A stretch of 6,065 bases of DNA from Verrucomicrobiales bacterium (GTDB lineage: Bacteria > Verrucomicrobiota > Verrucomicrobiia > Verrucomicrobiales > V1-33), in contig JAQGPD010000139.1 of the NCBI GenBank assembly GCA_028293305.1, positions 1 through 6,065 on the forward strand, written 5' to 3'. This document shows, piece by piece, positions 4,813-6,065 of the stretch. The translations under genes were made by a program, and so were the position numbers. A model generated the notes under the pieces. That model was not told the DNA's origin and ran no database searches. It saw nothing but the letters and a program-made list of their open reading frames with translations. The first letter of the stretch is position 1; the number at the start of each line of letters is the position of its first letter.

Positions 4813-6065
4813 ATGGCATCGCACCGCAACTGCAACGGCCTCGTCAGGCGTGACTTCATTCAATTGGGACTGGGCGGCATGCTGGGCTCCGGCCTTTGCG
4901 GGATGCTGCGCGGCCGCGCCTTGGCGGGCGATTCCCCGGCGCCGGGGGTGGGCGGCAAAAAGATGAACTGCATCATGATCTGGCTGGATGGCGGGCCATC
5001 CCACTTTGAAACCTTCGATCCGAAACCCGACGCTCCGGACGGAATCCGCGGGGTATTCAAAACCGTGCCCACGAAGGTGCCGGGCGTGCATTTCAGTGAA
5101 CCGGTCAGCAAGCTGGCGGGAGTGTTCGACAAGTTTTCGGTGGTGCGCTCGATCTGTCACAAGGATCCGAATCATGGAGGTGGAAATCACTACATGATGA
5201 CCGGCGCTCCGACTCCGGTGCCCGTGGGGTGCGGGGCCTTTGTGACCTTCCATCCGTCCATGGGCTCCATGATTTCCTATCAAAGAGGGGTGCAGGGCGG
5301 CCTGCCTCCCTACATGGCCATGCCCTCCAATACCCGCTCGGGCGGGCCCAACTTTCTGGGAGGTCAGCATGCGCCTTTTATAATTCCGGGATATCCGAAT
5401 TCCGATGCTTTCCGGGTGAATGATGTGGTGCTGCCCAAGGACATCGCGGAAGGGAGGGTGGGTTCCCGGAGGGAATTGCGCGAGGCACTGGACCGCATGA
5501 AACGTTGTCAGGATCGGATCGCGGAGGATCCGGCGGTGGAGTTCGACCGCTTCTATGAGCAGGGGTTCGATCTGGTCTCGTCCGCCAAGGCGCAGGAGGC
5601 TTTCGACATTCAAAAAGAGGATCCCAAGGTTCGCGAGAAATATGGCAGGAATGACATGGCGCAGCGGTTTTTGCTGGCCAGACGCCTGGTGGAGGTGGGG
5701 GTCTCGTGGGTGACGGTGAACTGGGGCGGATGGGATACGCATGGCGGGTTGGAGGCGACCTACAAAGGCGCGATGTTGAACACGCTGGACCAGGGAGTGA
5801 CGGCGCTGTTGACGGATTTGGAGGAGCGCGGATTGCTGGAAACCACGATGGTTCTGGTCTTGGGCGAGTTTGGCAGGACGCCGAAAATCAACGAAGGCGG
5901 CGGACGGGATCATTGGCCGCATGCCATGTCCGTGCTCATGGCGGGCGCGGGCATACCCGGCGGGCAAATCATTGGAGCGACCGACGCGAAAGGTTATCAC
6001 GCGTCTGAAAACGTTTACCGGCCGGAGGATTTCGCGGCCTCGGTGTATACGAAAATGGGCATCGA
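4813..6065 (+). CDS. Tat-exported DUF1501 protein, 3' end outside the window
   Basis: The frame is open from ATG 4813 to the right edge, giving 417 residues plus two bases. Family members usually run somewhat longer than this, so only a short C-terminal part is probably missing. Residues 11-18 (VRRDFIQL) form a twin-arginine signal, followed by a Gly-rich hydrophobic stretch and a likely cleavage after ALA (36-38). DUF1501 hallmarks follow: WLDGGPSHFETFDPKP (57-72), GVFKTVPTKVPGVHFSEP (80-97), HKDPNHGGGNHYMMTG (116-131), VNWGGWDTHGG (302-312), LGEFGRTPKIN (350-360) and DHWPHAMSVLMAG (366-378). The Asp/His-rich motifs resemble the metal-binding layout of the alkaline phosphatase/sulfatase fold with which the family is usually grouped. 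I see no sulfatase CxPxR nucleophile motif, so no reaction is assigned. The gene starts 17 bases after the DUF1549/DUF1553 stop, with no visible Shine-Dalgarno, consistent with the same transcript and reinitiation. Tat use implies export already folded, possibly with bound metal. Confidence 0.93.
   Translation, partial: MASHRNCNGLVRRDFIQLGLGGMLGSGLCGMLRGRALAGDSPAPGVGGKKMNCIMIWLDGGPSHFETFDPKPDAPDGIRGVFKTVPTKVPGVHFSEPVSKLAGVFDKFSVVRSICHKDPNHGGGNHYMMTGAPTPVPVGCGAFVTFHPSMGSMISYQRGVQGGLPPYMAMPSNTRSGGPNFLGGQHAPFIIPGYPNSDAFRVNDVVLPKDIAEGRVGSRRELREALDRMKRCQDRIAEDPAVEFDRFYEQGFDLVSSAKAQEAFDIQKEDPKVREKYGRNDMAQRFLLARRLVEVGVSWVTVNWGGWDTHGGLEATYKGAMLNTLDQGVTALLTDLEERGLLETTMVLVLGEFGRTPKINEGGGRDHWPHAMSVLMAGAGIPGGQIIGATDAKGYHASENVYRPEDFAASVYTKMGI

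Noticed and set aside
1..6065. CRISPR arrays, insertion sequences, tRNA or rRNA genes, phage or defence genes.
   Set aside because: No regularly spaced repeats, transposase motifs, terminal inverted repeats, tRNA-like folds or defence-family motifs were seen; nearly all the window is explained by four genes.

Overview
The window looks like bacterial DNA from the Planctomycetota-Verrucomicrobiota side of the PVC superphylum. It is GC-rich by eye, Shine-Dalgarno sequences are weak or absent, and it holds a set of secreted families greatly expanded in those phyla: PSCyt1 cytochrome, WD40 propeller, DUF1549/DUF1553 (PSCyt2/PSD1) and DUF1501. I lean towards Verrucomicrobiota, but this rests on family content and layout only; no marker gene or rRNA is present.

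Layout: (1) Bases 1-165 hold at most the last ~24 codons of a plus-strand gene and otherwise nothing I can support. (2) A minus-strand gene (669 down to 166) encodes a small stand-alone cyclic-nucleotide-binding-domain protein without a DNA-binding domain. (3) A divergent intergenic region (670-887) carries two inverted repeats. One overlaps a weak candidate promoter for the minus-strand gene; the other lies about 30 bases before the plus-strand start codon. (4) Three plus-strand genes follow as a tight operon: an exported cytochrome c/seven-bladed WD40 fusion (888-2267), an 843-residue exported Ig-like/cytochrome/DUF1549/DUF1553 protein (2264-4795, ATGA overlap with the first gene), and a Tat-exported DUF1501 protein (4813 to beyond the window end, 17-base gap). 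The third gene is cut by the right edge with 417 residues visible.

Working together: all three operon products carry export signals, two carry covalent-haem motifs (CX2CH in the first; CX4CH and CX2CH in the second), and the third belongs to a family usually placed near the alkaline phosphatase/sulfatase fold. The simplest inference is an extracytoplasmic assembly in which a haem-bearing propeller and a multi-domain cytochrome protein work with the DUF1501 protein, perhaps on a complex extracellular substrate. The biochemical role of this recurrent module is, as far as I know, not established, and nothing in the window names the substrate. The divergent nucleotide-sensor gene may be functionally linked or simply a neighbour.
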